From Pantoea sp. At-9b (lineage in GTDB: Bacteria; Pseudomonadota; Gammaproteobacteria; Enterobacterales; Enterobacteriaceae), in contig NC_014840.1 in assembly GCF_000175935.2 (NCBI RefSeq), positions 248,001 to 312,000 on the forward strand: a DNA stretch of 64,000 bases, given 5' to 3'. Below the pieces are notes generated by a model. It made no database searches, was not told the origin of the DNA, and saw only the letters and a program-made list of their open reading frames with translations. Below, one piece after another: positions 44,344 to 53,233 of this stretch. The translations under genes were made by a program, and so were the position numbers. The first letter of the stretch is position 1, and each line of letters opens with the position of its first letter.

Positions 44344-44535
44344 ATGAAGCATTATGTGATTGAATTCGTCTTTAGCGCCGTATGCTTTTCCGTGTTTTGG
44401 GGTGCGGCCATGTGGTTTGCGCAGTGGAAAAAAGCAGGGATTTCATCCCGAAAAGCGCTTTGCATATCGGTAATCTCAGGTCCGCTTTTCGCATCCGGAG
44501 TTTTTCTTCTGAGGTATATCAGGCACCTTTTTTAA
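44344..44535 (+). CDS. Small membrane protein, unknown
   Basis: A 63-residue protein with two membrane helices, one at residues 3-24 (YVIEFVFSAVCFSVFWGAAMWF) and one at 37-57, joined by a short basic loop (QWKKAGISSRKAL). AGGGAACTGAT precedes the ATG. It lies 58 bases after the other small membrane protein and probably shares its transcript. A GCCCGA/TCGGGC hairpin follows at 44563-44580. No function is evident. Confidence 0.6.
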   Translation: MKHYVIEFVFSAVCFSVFWGAAMWFAQWKKAGISSRKALCISVISGPLFASGVFLLRYIRHLF

Positions 44536-44750
44536 CACAAAAGTGCTACCGTCACCCTCTACGCCCGACCCGTTTCGGGCTATATCGTAAAAAATTGCTC
44601 TTTGCTGGTGTCGTCAGGTGCTTTATGATTTATGAATCTTTAAACAATACACCATGTATCGTAGGCATTTAATTATTGAGTCATTTTATATATGGATGTT
44701 TACCGTGTCTGGCTGAGAATGTTGACCAGAAGGTGAGTAGGGAGAGAAAA

Positions 44751-45317
44751 GTGAAAATAAATTATAATCCACCGGCGCTTGAAAGTTTAGATATCTTAGG
44801 AATCAACCTGAATCCATCTTTGATGAAGATGTTAGGTATTCATTTCGAAAAGATAAAGATCAGTAGCGACCTATACAGAAAGGTATATGAATTTTATCAT
44901 GTGAATGATTTTTTTTGGAAGTCGATCTATAACGGCATGTATAGTGATCCTTTAAACGCTAGTGGTGAGTTAAAGAAAGAAGAACATTATGGCTTAAGGT
45001 TTTCTATTGTAAAAATAAAGGGTGGTGATTGCAAACACGAATACTGGATAAAGCAGTTTTCAGAAAGGCGTGCTCACGAAAATTTAAGAGGAAAATATCA
45101 TTGTAATGAAGAGCAAAAGAAAAAAGTAGAAGATTTAAGAGGGAAAGGTGATGAATACTATGATTGCTTTGATATTGTTTGTTATTTGATTGACAATCAC
45201 AAAAAAGACATTATTGAAATAGAGGTTTGGGATAATGATGAGAATTGTCAGGAATTCTACTTTCAAAAGGCTTTAGATACACCAATAATATTTCGTAAGT
45301 CTACTGGGGCAGATTGA
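44751..45317 (+). CDS. Hypothetical protein, AT-rich gene
   Basis: A 188-residue protein rich in Lys, Glu, Tyr and Asp, with no signal peptide or membrane helix. A GTG at 44751 is chosen because AGGGAG lies 7 bases upstream; the frame is open further up to 44676 without a ribosome site. Landmarks are PSLMKMLGIHFEKIKISSDLYRKVYEFYHV and, near the end, DCFDIVCYLIDNHKKDIIEIEVWDND. Base composition is far more AT-rich than the core genes, a sign of transfer. I do not recognise the family. It could be an effector-immunity or phage-type protein; no evidence favours one. Confidence 0.55.
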   Translation: MKINYNPPALESLDILGINLNPSLMKMLGIHFEKIKISSDLYRKVYEFYHVNDFFWKSIYNGMYSDPLNASGELKKEEHYGLRFSIVKIKGGDCKHEYWIKQFSERRAHENLRGKYHCNEEQKKKVEDLRGKGDEYYDCFDIVCYLIDNHKKDIIEIEVWDNDENCQEFYFQKALDTPIIFRKSTGAD

Positions 45318-45441
45318 TTTGATGATTATTTTTTGGGTGTAAAGCAATCAATGCAGGAGCATCAGCATGAGCACCGAGAATATCTCCGACATAATTGGTG
45401 TATGTTGAACGACAGGGGGCAATTCTCGTTTGTTAACTTTC

Positions 45442-46695
45442 TCAATGAGAATTCCAGTTGATTATACGAATTGGACCCGGGTCTCCTTCATCTAACATGA
45501 CCAATGTACTGACTAAAACATTGGCACGAGCACGAGGGCCAAGCCGTTCCTCCCGCTCCCATCCATTAATTTCTAATACGTTAATGATGCGAGACACATC
45601 AACCAGACATCTTATTTTATATTCAATTCCATCCATGCCGTAGGCTTTAGTCAATTCATTAAATCTGGTTACAGCCGCGTTATACCCTCTTGGTGGTGTT
45701 AAACCTGCCAGAGCGAAGAGAGATTTAACTTCAGGAAAAGAGATGTTGCGTAACAGTTCAGACGTGGGCATTTCTGGCCCCCATTTTATCAGGCCGATGC
45801 CCATCAGTTCTTCAATAATCGCTGTGTCCACAAAGTCTTCATGCAACACCGTACTTCCCGTATGCTGTGTCAGATACCAATGAGCAGCCTCCTGAGAAAC
45901 ACTATTCATTATATCCGCAAGTGGGTCACGACGTGCCAGTGAGCCTCTGAGACCGAACTCCTCATTGACAAATTCTCTGGGAAGCCAGGGTTCCTCTACT
46001 TTTTCAAGGTATTGGTCCAAAAGTGGCCAGCGGATACCGCATCGGATGGCTTCGAGAATAGCTGGCCAGCGTGAGGAAAAACCGGACTCATAAAGAAAGG
46101 ACGAAAGTGCCTCTTTAAAGAAGGTGATACCTTCCTGATAGCGAGCGAAAAGCTCAATTTCGTGATCAGCCAGGTTTATACAGAATGGCGTTAACGAGGG
46201 TGCTGGGCGAGTAGGCAAGGGTATCTTCTTCACAAAAGAGTGAGCCTGATATGGGGTCTCACGGAAAATAAAATTTTTCTGGGGCGGCCAGTTTTCAGGC
46301 CACGGATTGCAACGTAAAACGGGCGGACAGGACTTCAAAACGTTTGCTATTTCAGGAGAGGGAGTGTGTGTTTTCGCGGAAAGAATCATCTCCTCCACTT
46401 CTTCAAGAGATTTTAACGCGTCAGCATATTTAATAAGGCGATCATCTATTTCGATTTTATAGCGAGCTAACTTATCACACTCATTATGTATTCGTGTCTG
46501 AACCGGATGGGACTGTATATCCCACCCTGAGTATTCTTGAGCCGCGATAGTGGCGGTATCATTAAGCCAGCGCTGAACCAGACGTTCCTGAAGAGGAATG
46601 CTGGCTAACCTGTGTTCGACAGCTTCACGTGCTGCCATTGCCCGGTCATATGCAAGACTCAGCGCAATAACGAACGGATCTTTTGATTTTGACAT
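45442..46695 (-). CDS. Hypothetical protein, 417 residues
   Basis: A soluble, mostly helical protein. Residues 1-110 look like a long helix-rich or coiled region (LSLAYDRAMAAREAVEHRLASIPLQERLVQRW, then LIKYADALKSLEEVEEMILSAK); the rest contains Trp/Pro-rich segments (CNPWPENWPPQKNFIF). No catalytic motif is recognised. Upstream on the same strand lies a small membrane-protein gene, 140 bases away. GC content is below that of the nif genes. The pair could be an islet of unknown role; family unknown to me. Confidence 0.55.
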   Translation of the reverse strand: MSKSKDPFVIALSLAYDRAMAAREAVEHRLASIPLQERLVQRWLNDTATIAAQEYSGWDIQSHPVQTRIHNECDKLARYKIEIDDRLIKYADALKSLEEVEEMILSAKTHTPSPEIANVLKSCPPVLRCNPWPENWPPQKNFIFRETPYQAHSFVKKIPLPTRPAPSLTPFCINLADHEIELFARYQEGITFFKEALSSFLYESGFSSRWPAILEAIRCGIRWPLLDQYLEKVEEPWLPREFVNEEFGLRGSLARRDPLADIMNSVSQEAAHWYLTQHTGSTVLHEDFVDTAIIEELMGIGLIKWGPEMPTSELLRNISFPEVKSLFALAGLTPPRGYNAAVTRFNELTKAYGMDGIEYKIRCLVDVSRIINVLEINGWEREERLGPRARANVLVSTLVMLDEGDPGPIRIINWNSH

Positions 46696-46834
46696 GACGT
46701 TCTTTCCCTCCCTGACGGACCGACTTACTCCTCGTTGGTGAGTGTAATCTGATCTCTCGTAAAGTGCCTGTCGTGATACTGTATATCAATCAAATGATCA
46801 CCTTTCTTCGCTCGAACTAAAATGAATAGGTATG

Positions 46835-47281
46835 TTAAACCGGTGGGCCAGCAAACCAGGACACGACCAGAAATAGCAACAGGAGCGCACAGATAAGCCC
46901 GACATACAGCAAGATCGCGTAGAACGCCAACGTACTTCCACCAAACAGCATGGCACCACTGACACTCCATGCGTTCTCCTTTCGAATGCCACCGATAAAA
47001 GCGCAGAGCAGGGCAATAATTGCCATACCAATCCCTGCATTGTCGAGCAGAGCATCAATATCAGGAGCGCGTTTTTTGGCAGTTGCGGGTGGTTCTTCTC
47101 CCTTCAGGCCAGCAATAATCCCCGTTTTAACGGCAGAGACTTTGTCTGCAACGATGTGTTCAAGTGACTGTGTGGGTGAAGTGAAAGGGCCTGTGGTGAA
47201 ATGGAAAACGCTGAGCATCAAAGCCACGGCACCTAAAAGCATGCCCGCTGAACTCCATTTATTTTGCGATAACGTGCTCAT
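46835..47281 (-). CDS. Small multi-pass membrane protein, unknown
   Basis: A 148-residue protein with an N-terminal helix (SAGMLLGAVALMLSVFHF), a polar middle (about residues 35-80, with HIVADKVSAVKTGIIAGLKG) and three C-terminal helices ending in ALLLLFLVVSWFAGPPV. This order, with a TxPTQSLE-type motif after helix 1, resembles YidI-like enterobacterial inner-membrane proteins, but I am not sure. ATG 47281 follows GGGAGGG. It lies upstream of the 417-residue gene on the same strand. Confidence 0.6.
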   Translation of the reverse strand: MSTLSQNKWSSAGMLLGAVALMLSVFHFTTGPFTSPTQSLEHIVADKVSAVKTGIIAGLKGEEPPATAKKRAPDIDALLDNAGIGMAIIALLCAFIGGIRKENAWSVSGAMLFGGSTLAFYAILLYVGLICALLLLFLVVSWFAGPPV

Positions 47282-47634
47282 TAACCCTCCCTGTCATTCC
47301 AATAGGTTTTGTCGTTAAATCAGAATCTTTCATTAGCCTGTCGCATATTAATCCAAGCATGTTGATATCATACCGTACTCACCTGTGGGATTTTAGAAAG
47401 TTTGTCCTGATTATTAATATGCGAAACAAGTATCGGAGGTGAATTATATGCCTGGACAATAATATGTTTCCGGTATTGTGGATTTTGTCCGCATTTTTCT
47501 ATATCAGATGATTCCCATAGACAGGTTTCTATCATTGGTCTATCCATTCAGTTCACCCTATTTTTCCTTTTAGAGAAAAAGGCTTTTCCGCATTTATGCA
47601 ATAACATCGTGATTCAGGAACAGGACGTTTACTC

Positions 47635-49656
47635 ATGAAATCTCTCGTCGAAGTATATGACTTACAACAGCAAGTAAAGCGTAATTTAAGTCAAAAGAAT
47701 TACCAAAACCTTGAGCGGCTGTTTGCACCGTTGGTGGGGCCGGATCTGCATAAAGTGTTGCAAATTCAGTTCCTGTTTAACCCTCAGGTTGAAGAGGCGA
47801 ATGAAATACTGCAACAACTTCATGCCTGGCAGCAGGAAATGCCGCAGAGTTATTATCCTTATGTCTTTATTGCCGGCTTTTGGTATATGACCGCTGCCAA
47901 TGAGCGTGGGATACAAACTATGGACCGCGTAACTCTCGCGCAACGCCTGCGATTCAGCATTGCCAACGACCAGTTTTTTTACTGGGCGTTGAAAACTCTT
48001 GAATTCAATCCTGAAAGTGTTGTGACCCTCAACAAGTTATTAGAGGCATCAGGCCGATTTGGTATACCTGACTGGCTTGAGTTGCCAGTCAATCAGCCGA
48101 TTAGCTTCACCTGCGCGCATTACGATGGGGAGGCCAGAGAATATATATCTTCATTTGCAGGATATAGCCTTCCAGAGGGAGCGATTAACATAACGCTTTC
48201 GACACCAACTGCTGATGAAATGAGCTTCATTCCACTCTATTGGTTGAGGCACATTCTGATAACGGCACCTGAACATATTGAGTCAAGAAAAACGATTATC
48301 AGGTTTCTGTCGCCAAGATGGTATGGTGATGAAAAGTATGAAAAAGTAGATCAATTCCTGGCAAGCGATTACTGCTCAGGTTTATCTGCTTTCCAGATAA
48401 AAATATTGCATCGCGAGAAAGAATATGACCGGCTAACGGCATATAACACGCTGCCATCAATCAATCTTCGAAAAGCGCTGGAAAAGAGTGAGAAGCATTT
48501 CGCAGAACTGGTTAATGACCACCTCAGTGACGAAGAAGACTCTCTGACCCGGTTCGAATATATTGATTTCTGTTACCATATTCTGACGACTATGCCTGAC
48601 GATCGTCAGAATTCGAGAGATGCATTGGTACAAAGTATTTATCAATCATTGCATGACATTGTCAGACTGGCTTCACCCTGGATTATTTTCTATCGGGCCA
48701 CTGAGGTTTTCAATGTCCTGTTCTCAATGATGAAGATTTATGAGTTTGAAGATAAGTTGAATGTCTTTGACAACCTCTCCAGACAAACGCGTTATCGCAA
48801 TCTTACATCCCCGTTGGAAGTTTTATACAGCGCCCTGGCGGCAAACTTTCCCTTATCTGACGTTTTCCTTGAAACTCAACGCGAAAGTATTGAGCGTTAT
48901 TACATTTCCGCAGAACGCAATCTTGATTACGGTATGTTCAGATTGCACATTTTCATCCTGAGTAAGATGGGCTATGCTGCTTCGATAAAGCCTGTAATTG
49001 AAAAATTTGCCACTGAATATCGTGGGGTTAACGCATCCATACTGTGTTATGAAATTTATCACGGTAACACCCCGGGTCTTGCACAAATGTTTTCGGTTAA
49101 TACGAATATCGATAAATCCAATATGTTCCTTGATATTGCCGTGCAGCGAAGATCTTCACAGGCGATGTTGATTAAATCGCGTGATTTAGAGACTTTGATA
49201 GAAGGTAACGATAATCCCTCAGTGAAGGCAGAATTAGCCATTGAAAGAGAGAGATTGTTAAAACTCAATATCCAGTCGGGGGATGCATTATCACAGTATG
49301 ATTATGCATGTAGTTTAATTGCATCCAGTGATGAGAAGCAGATTCGCCAGGGGTTGTTTATTGAGGCCCCCAAAGTATTGCTGCAAGCGCGTGTAAGGTT
49401 GGATCAGTTGGCCTATATCGCCTATCTGTATGCTTTTTGCGCATTTAATGCTCGGGGTATGGATAAAAATCTATTTGTTATGGATTTCTGGATCAAACAG
49501 GCGATGCAATGGGATGCAGATCCCAACTACTGGAATTTCCTTCAGAAGGTCAAAGAAGGGGTTGCCTTAAGACCTTTGTATAATTACTACGTAAAAAGGT
49601 CTAAAAGTAAGATTTCTGAGGAAATGAAAAACATTATGGAACATGTGATTCAATAA
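47635..49656 (+). CDS. Large helical protein, DUF4034-like, unknown function
   Basis: A 673-residue cytoplasmic protein with a helical-repeat look. The N terminus (LVEVYDLQQQVKRNLSQKNYQNLERLFAPLV, then QSYYPYVFIAGFWYMTAANERG) resembles the DUF4034 group found in proteobacteria, which is only a recollection. The middle has hydrophobic helices without signal peptide. Cysteines are few. GGAACAGGACG lies before the ATG at moderate distance. A 37-residue membrane peptide gene follows by 13 bases, suggesting co-expression. Function is not known to me. Confidence 0.6.
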   Translation: MKSLVEVYDLQQQVKRNLSQKNYQNLERLFAPLVGPDLHKVLQIQFLFNPQVEEANEILQQLHAWQQEMPQSYYPYVFIAGFWYMTAANERGIQTMDRVTLAQRLRFSIANDQFFYWALKTLEFNPESVVTLNKLLEASGRFGIPDWLELPVNQPISFTCAHYDGEAREYISSFAGYSLPEGAINITLSTPTADEMSFIPLYWLRHILITAPEHIESRKTIIRFLSPRWYGDEKYEKVDQFLASDYCSGLSAFQIKILHREKEYDRLTAYNTLPSINLRKALEKSEKHFAELVNDHLSDEEDSLTRFEYIDFCYHILTTMPDDRQNSRDALVQSIYQSLHDIVRLASPWIIFYRATEVFNVLFSMMKIYEFEDKLNVFDNLSRQTRYRNLTSPLEVLYSALAANFPLSDVFLETQRESIERYYISAERNLDYGMFRLHIFILSKMGYAASIKPVIEKFATEYRGVNASILCYEIYHGNTPGLAQMFSVNTNIDKSNMFLDIAVQRRSSQAMLIKSRDLETLIEGNDNPSVKAELAIERERLLKLNIQSGDALSQYDYACSLIASSDEKQIRQGLFIEAPKVLLQARVRLDQLAYIAYLYAFCAFNARGMDKNLFVMDFWIKQAMQWDADPNYWNFLQKVKEGVALRPLYNYYVKRSKSKISEEMKNIMEHVIQ

Positions 49657-49669
49657 AGGGGATTAGCCG

Positions 49670-49783
49670 ATGTCAGTCGTTTTCTTTGTTATTTTCGTAG
49701 CAGTAATGTTCTTCTTCGTCAGGCCAAGGCTCCTGAAGGCACAAAAACAGGCTACCACGGTTATGTTACCAAGAAAGAAATAG
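49670..49783 (+). CDS. 37-residue single-helix membrane peptide
   Basis: A short frame: one hydrophobic helix (SVVFFVIFVAVMFFFV, residues 2-17) followed by a strongly basic tail (RPRLLKAQKQATTVMLPRKK). AAGGGG lies 8 bases before the ATG, and the frame starts 13 bases after the stop of the 673-residue gene. The architecture, a hydrophobic anchor with a positive cytoplasmic tail, is seen in small regulatory membrane peptides and in type I toxins. A long hairpin follows at 49831-49869. Too short for confident gene calling. Confidence 0.45.
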   Translation: MSVVFFVIFVAVMFFFVRPRLLKAQKQATTVMLPRKK

Positions 49784-49830
49784 TCCCTGACCGTAGCCAT
49801 CGTATCACAGGCATCCGGGTAGTTACTGTT

Positions 49831-49869
49831 AACTGGCGGGCCCTTTATTGGTAAGGGGGCTTGCTGGTT
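49831..49869. repeat. Long imperfect hairpin downstream of the small peptide gene
   Basis: Arms at about 49831-49845 and 49854-49869 pair through roughly 14 positions including several G-T pairs. No T-run follows. It may be a REP-like element or an mRNA 3' end structure. Confidence 0.4.
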
Positions 49870-50163
49870 ACTTTACTGACGGATGCTGCTGACCACGTTC
49901 GGCCAGAAACTGATTGAACGTCTGGCATGATGAAGCGCTGTCTGGAGATTTTTTTAAATCACTGACGCTCGACAGTTGTCGTGCCACAACATGAGTTCCT
50001 GGTATTGGCCACTCTCTGGCTGACCGGTAAAACCGTTAAGTGGTTTTGGATACGGCTGGTGAATTTTCGTAAGTTGACAGCAGTGATGCCTGTAGCTCCC
50101 CACTAAGTTCGGAAAAAATCAGAATCATTTTCGCAAGATTCGGGTCAGCAGCATAAAAACAGG

Positions 50164-50316
50164 CAAGGGGAAAATTACCTGATCAGCGTTCGGCAAATGA
50201 TGCCATGATTGCCGCAACTGCATACCGACATGACATGACTGTCGTTACCTGGAATGTGAAAGATTTCGAAGAATTAGGCGTTAAGTTGCTTAATCCGTGG
50301 GAGTGGCATCCGTAAA
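50164..50316 (+). pseudogene. Remnant of a VapC/FitB-type PIN-domain toxin
   Basis: The frame reads SANDAMIAATAYRHDMTVVT, then WNVKDFEELGVKLLNPW and a stop, which is the C-terminal third of VapC-family PIN ribonucleases: the D-x-x-IAATA helix with the third acidic residue, then T-V-V-T-x-N-x-x-DF. No N-terminal PIN domain with the first acidic residue and no antitoxin gene are present upstream, and a stop codon occurs 60 bases before. This is a decayed toxin-antitoxin module and could not cut RNA. Confidence 0.75.
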
Positions 50317-50439
50317 GCCTTTGCAGTGTTCTGTATTTAAGGTTAATTAAAAGAATTGTATCAATTTCCCCCACACTTTGGCATGCTGTCCGGTTGGGTT
50401 GTTCCCGGCCGCTCACGCGCTTATCGGTTGGGGATTTCT

Positions 50440-51093
50440 ATGCCATATCAACGTAAACATCGTCCTTTTACTTCCTTATCCCGACGCAGTCGTCGTCGGA
50501 AAGTTATTCAGCTTAAAAATCGCATCCATCAGGAACGCCATCGCTGTGGCGGAGTATTCTACGACGAGTGTGATTTCTCCCGTTATGGAGAAGGTTCGGC
50601 ATATGTCTGGGAATGGAGTGACATCTTTTTCGTCGGGTTAGCGCCTGATGTTTTCTGGAATGCCGAGATCATCACTGCTGAACTGGCTTTAAGAGATGCG
50701 ATAGAGTCTCGTACTTTTGAGAAAGCTTCTTCTCTGTTGAATGAACAGGAGCGTCAGCAGGAATTTAGAATGGAGACTCGACCCAATTTCAATGCGAAAG
50801 GGAAAATTGTCAGTCACACACTGATTAGGCAGCAAGAGCAAGAATATTCGATCTTCGATGGTCTTACATTTTCGCAGTATGTCCAAAAGTGTGAAGGGGA
50901 AATGACTCGCGATGTTCCCATTATCTGCCGGGGATATCAGTACTTACCCGGATATGTGTATGGGCGGGGGCTTCGTATCATTGTTGATGCTCCTTCATTA
51001 AGCCTGCAGGTTATTGAAGCAGCGATAGCTGATTTTCGTGCACGAGGTGAGGTCGAATGGTGTTCTGCAGAACCCGTAGTATTTAAACCATAG
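50440..51093 (+). CDS. Hypothetical protein with basic N terminus
   Basis: A 217-residue soluble protein. The first 40 residues are very basic (MPYQRKHRPFTSLSRRSRRRKVIQLKNRI), which suggests binding to nucleic acid or membrane; the rest is mixed, with WEWSDIFFVGLAPDVFWNAEIITAELALRDAIE and YQYLPGYVYGRGLRIIVDAPSLSLQVIEAAIADF. GGGG lies before the ATG at 50440; the frame extends upstream to 50356 without a ribosome site. It lies between the VapC remnant and the IS3 remnant. I do not recognise the family. Confidence 0.5.
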   Translation: MPYQRKHRPFTSLSRRSRRRKVIQLKNRIHQERHRCGGVFYDECDFSRYGEGSAYVWEWSDIFFVGLAPDVFWNAEIITAELALRDAIESRTFEKASSLLNEQERQQEFRMETRPNFNAKGKIVSHTLIRQQEQEYSIFDGLTFSQYVQKCEGEMTRDVPIICRGYQYLPGYVYGRGLRIIVDAPSLSLQVIEAAIADFRARGEVEWCSAEPVVFKP

Positions 51094-51251
51094 CTGCTGA
51101 GCTCGGTGTTCAGGCATATATGCCGTTAAAAACGCAGGGACTCGCATGATTTGCCTTGCTGGGTGCTAACCATATTGCCAGACAGCTGTTGAACCAGTAT
51201 GACTCCAGTCCCAGTCTATCACCGACATTAATTCTGGCTCAGTTCCGGAAG

Positions 51252-51527
51252 GGCAGTCAGTACGGCAGCGATGACTGGCAGCGGTTCTGCCGGGCCCATA
51301 ACCTGTCGCCGAGCATGAGCCGTCGCGGCAACTGCTGGGATAATGCGGTAGCAGAATCGTTCTTCAGCTCGCTTAAAAAGGAGCGCATCAGAAAGCGGAT
51401 ATACAAAACCCGGGACATGGCCCGGGCGGATATCTTCGATTACATTGAAACGTTCTACAACCGGACCCGGCGGCACAGCCATCTGGGTGGCGTCAGTCCG
51501 GGGGCCTTCGAAAAGGCCTCGTCGTGA
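51252..51527 (+). pseudogene. IS3-family transposase (OrfB) C-terminal remnant
   Basis: The frame reads GSQYGSDDWQRFCRAHNLSP, then SMSRRGNCWDNAVAESFFSS, then LKKERIRKRIYKTRDMARAD up to SHLGGVSPGAFEKASS: the C-terminal half of an IS3-group DDE integrase with the last catalytic Glu in NAVAESFF. The first two catalytic Asp residues, OrfA and the left end are missing, and the reading frame before 51252 is unrelated. The remnant marks an old insertion at the border of the AbiE module and nif cluster; it cannot transpose by itself. Confidence 0.85.
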
Positions 51528-51682
51528 GGACAGAGACTGTCTGTGGAAACGGGGTCACTCCAGCTAAGCCCGGAAGATGCTGAAGGGAATGTGGTTAATG
51601 AAGCACGGGTAGAGCTATCGCGTCTGCTGCCTTTAATGAAAGTCATGTTTGTAGCGTCAAACGTCAACCTTGCAATAAGGTT

Positions 51683-51776
51683 ACATGAATACTACTAATT
51701 GGTGGTATTCATGTGTATTTGACGGGTTTTGCGAATTCAGGTATACATGAATACTAAACTTATGTGGTATTCACGG
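51683..51776. promoter_or_regulatory. AbiEi operator pair around the abiE promoter
   Basis: Two 32-base inverted repeats: ACATGAATAC-N12-GTATTCATGT at 51683-51714 (perfect) and ACATGAATAC-N12-GTATTCACGG at 51745-51776 (nearly perfect). Between them lies a good sigma-70 promoter: TTGACG at 51719-51724, a 17-base spacer and TATACA at 51742-51747. The second repeat overlaps the -10 box. Binding of AbiEi to two such repeats is the known autoregulation scheme of AbiE systems. Confidence 0.8.
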
Positions 51777-51786
51777 GAACTTATCG

Positions 51787-52332
51787 ATGGACAGAATGAC
51801 TGCTATTGAACGCTTTAACGCCTTCGATAAGAAAGGGCGTTATGTCTTCACTACTCGTGATCTGGCCAAAATTTTCCATGAAGACAGTCCTAAGACATTG
51901 AATGCAGGACTGAATCGTCTGGTTAAGGATGGCATCCTTTCTCGAGCCATTCGTGGTGTATATGTTTACGCCCATGCCAGAAGTAAAGATGCCTACACAC
52001 TTGAGCGCATTGTTCTGGCACTGCGCCGGGGAGAGTATAACTATCTCAGCCTCGAATCAGCGTTATCAGCGTATGGTGTCATCTCCCAAATCCCCATTGG
52101 CCGCATCACGGTGATGACAACCGGACGCTCAGAAGAACATAAAACCCCTTTCGGGGTGATTGAGTTCACCCATACTAAACGTTCTCCTGAACAGATTTTA
52201 CGGGATACTTATATGGGGGACTCGCCGCTGCGGCAGGCGACGATGGCAGCTGCAGCAAGGGATTTGCGCCGTGTCGGGCGTAACACGCATCTGATCGATG
52301 AATCGGAGTTGAACCGTGAATCAGAAAGTTAA
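51787..52332 (+). CDS. AbiEi antitoxin, type IV toxin-antitoxin system
   Basis: A 181-residue protein: an N-terminal winged helix (MTAIERFNAFDKKGRYVFTTRDLAKIF, then LNAGLNRLVKDGILSRAIRGVYVY, residues 4-56) and a C-terminal antitoxin domain (LSLESALSAYGVISQIPIGRITVMTTGRSEEHKTPFG). AbiEi represses its own operon and counteracts AbiEii without direct contact. The ATG lies 11 bases after the second inverted repeat. The gene overlaps abiEii by 17 bases. Confidence 0.88.
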   Translation: MDRMTAIERFNAFDKKGRYVFTTRDLAKIFHEDSPKTLNAGLNRLVKDGILSRAIRGVYVYAHARSKDAYTLERIVLALRRGEYNYLSLESALSAYGVISQIPIGRITVMTTGRSEEHKTPFGVIEFTHTKRSPEQILRDTYMGDSPLRQATMAAAARDLRRVGRNTHLIDESELNRESES

Positions 52333-53233
52333 TTTTGCCGTACTGGTCAGTCAGGCGATGGAGTCCGCTGAGCTTGAAGGTCTACGGAGCGTGGTGGAAA
52401 AAGAACTTTTGCACTACGACATTCTCTACTGCCTGGATAATGCCGGTTTATTACAGGATCTGACTTTCCAGGGAGGGACCTCATTAAGGCTCTGTTATGG
52501 TGGTAACCGATTCAGTGAGGATCTGGATTTTGCGGGTGGAACTGAGTTTTCCGGTTCACATCTCAAGAACATGAAAACCTGCATTGAAGATTATCTGGGA
52601 ACGCGTTACGGATTAGAGGTCAGCGTAAAAGAGCCAAATGAGTTACGGCGGGAGCCGGGCTATGAGGATATTCGTATTGATAAATGGCAGGTATCCGTCA
52701 CCACCTCCCCTGAAAGGCGTGATATGCCAAAGCAGCGTATCAAGATTGAGATTGCAAATATTCCCGCCTACACGAGAGTGCCGATGGGACTATCACGTAA
52801 CTATACGGTTCTACCTGATGGCTATGCTGACACGCTTGTGATGTGTGAAACGCTTGATGAAGTGATGAGTGACAAACTCATTTCCCTGGTCGCCACAACA
52901 AAATATGTCCGCTATCGCGATATCTGGGATCTGCCGTGGTTACTCCAGCAGAACGCGGCCTATGATATTGAACTGATTCGCAGGAAAATTCAGGACTATC
53001 GGATCCCAAACTACAGGGAACTTTTAAAGCTTCGCCTGGAGAGCATTGACCAGACGGTCAGCGATGGACGGTTTGAAGCAGAAATGCGGCGTTTTTTACC
53101 GCAGACAGTTTTTGACAGAACGCTGGGGCGTGCTGAATTTACCGGTTATCTAAGTAACAGGCTCAAAACTCTGTTAAGTTCCTTACAAAAGGAGCTGGAA
53201 GGGGAGGGAAGAGGGAATCCATTTCTGATGTGA
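52316..53233 (+). CDS. AbiEii nucleotidyltransferase toxin
   Basis: A 305-residue protein of the AbiEii/AbiGii nucleotidyltransferase family. The catalytic block LTFQGGTSLRLCYGGNRFSE-DLDFAGG (residues 49-75) has the GGTSL motif and the D-L-D metal pair of polymerase-beta-like enzymes. Downstream motifs are KIEIANIPAY (third acidic strand), LDEVMSDKLISLVAT and RYRDIWDLPWLL, all typical. AbiEii transfers nucleotides to cellular RNA and acts bacteriostatically; AbiE systems limit some phages and stabilise elements. A GTG start overlaps abiEi by 17 bases, so the two are translationally coupled. Confidence 0.88.
   Translation: MNQKVNFAVLVSQAMESAELEGLRSVVEKELLHYDILYCLDNAGLLQDLTFQGGTSLRLCYGGNRFSEDLDFAGGTEFSGSHLKNMKTCIEDYLGTRYGLEVSVKEPNELRREPGYEDIRIDKWQVSVTTSPERRDMPKQRIKIEIANIPAYTRVPMGLSRNYTVLPDGYADTLVMCETLDEVMSDKLISLVATTKYVRYRDIWDLPWLLQQNAAYDIELIRRKIQDYRIPNYRELLKLRLESIDQTVSDGRFEAEMRRFLPQTVFDRTLGRAEFTGYLSNRLKTLLSSLQKELEGEGRGNPFLM

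Noticed and set aside
46725..46970. 81-residue minus-strand frame beside the small membrane protein gene
   Set aside because: Lies mostly inside the 148-residue gene in another frame; composition is that of a shadow.
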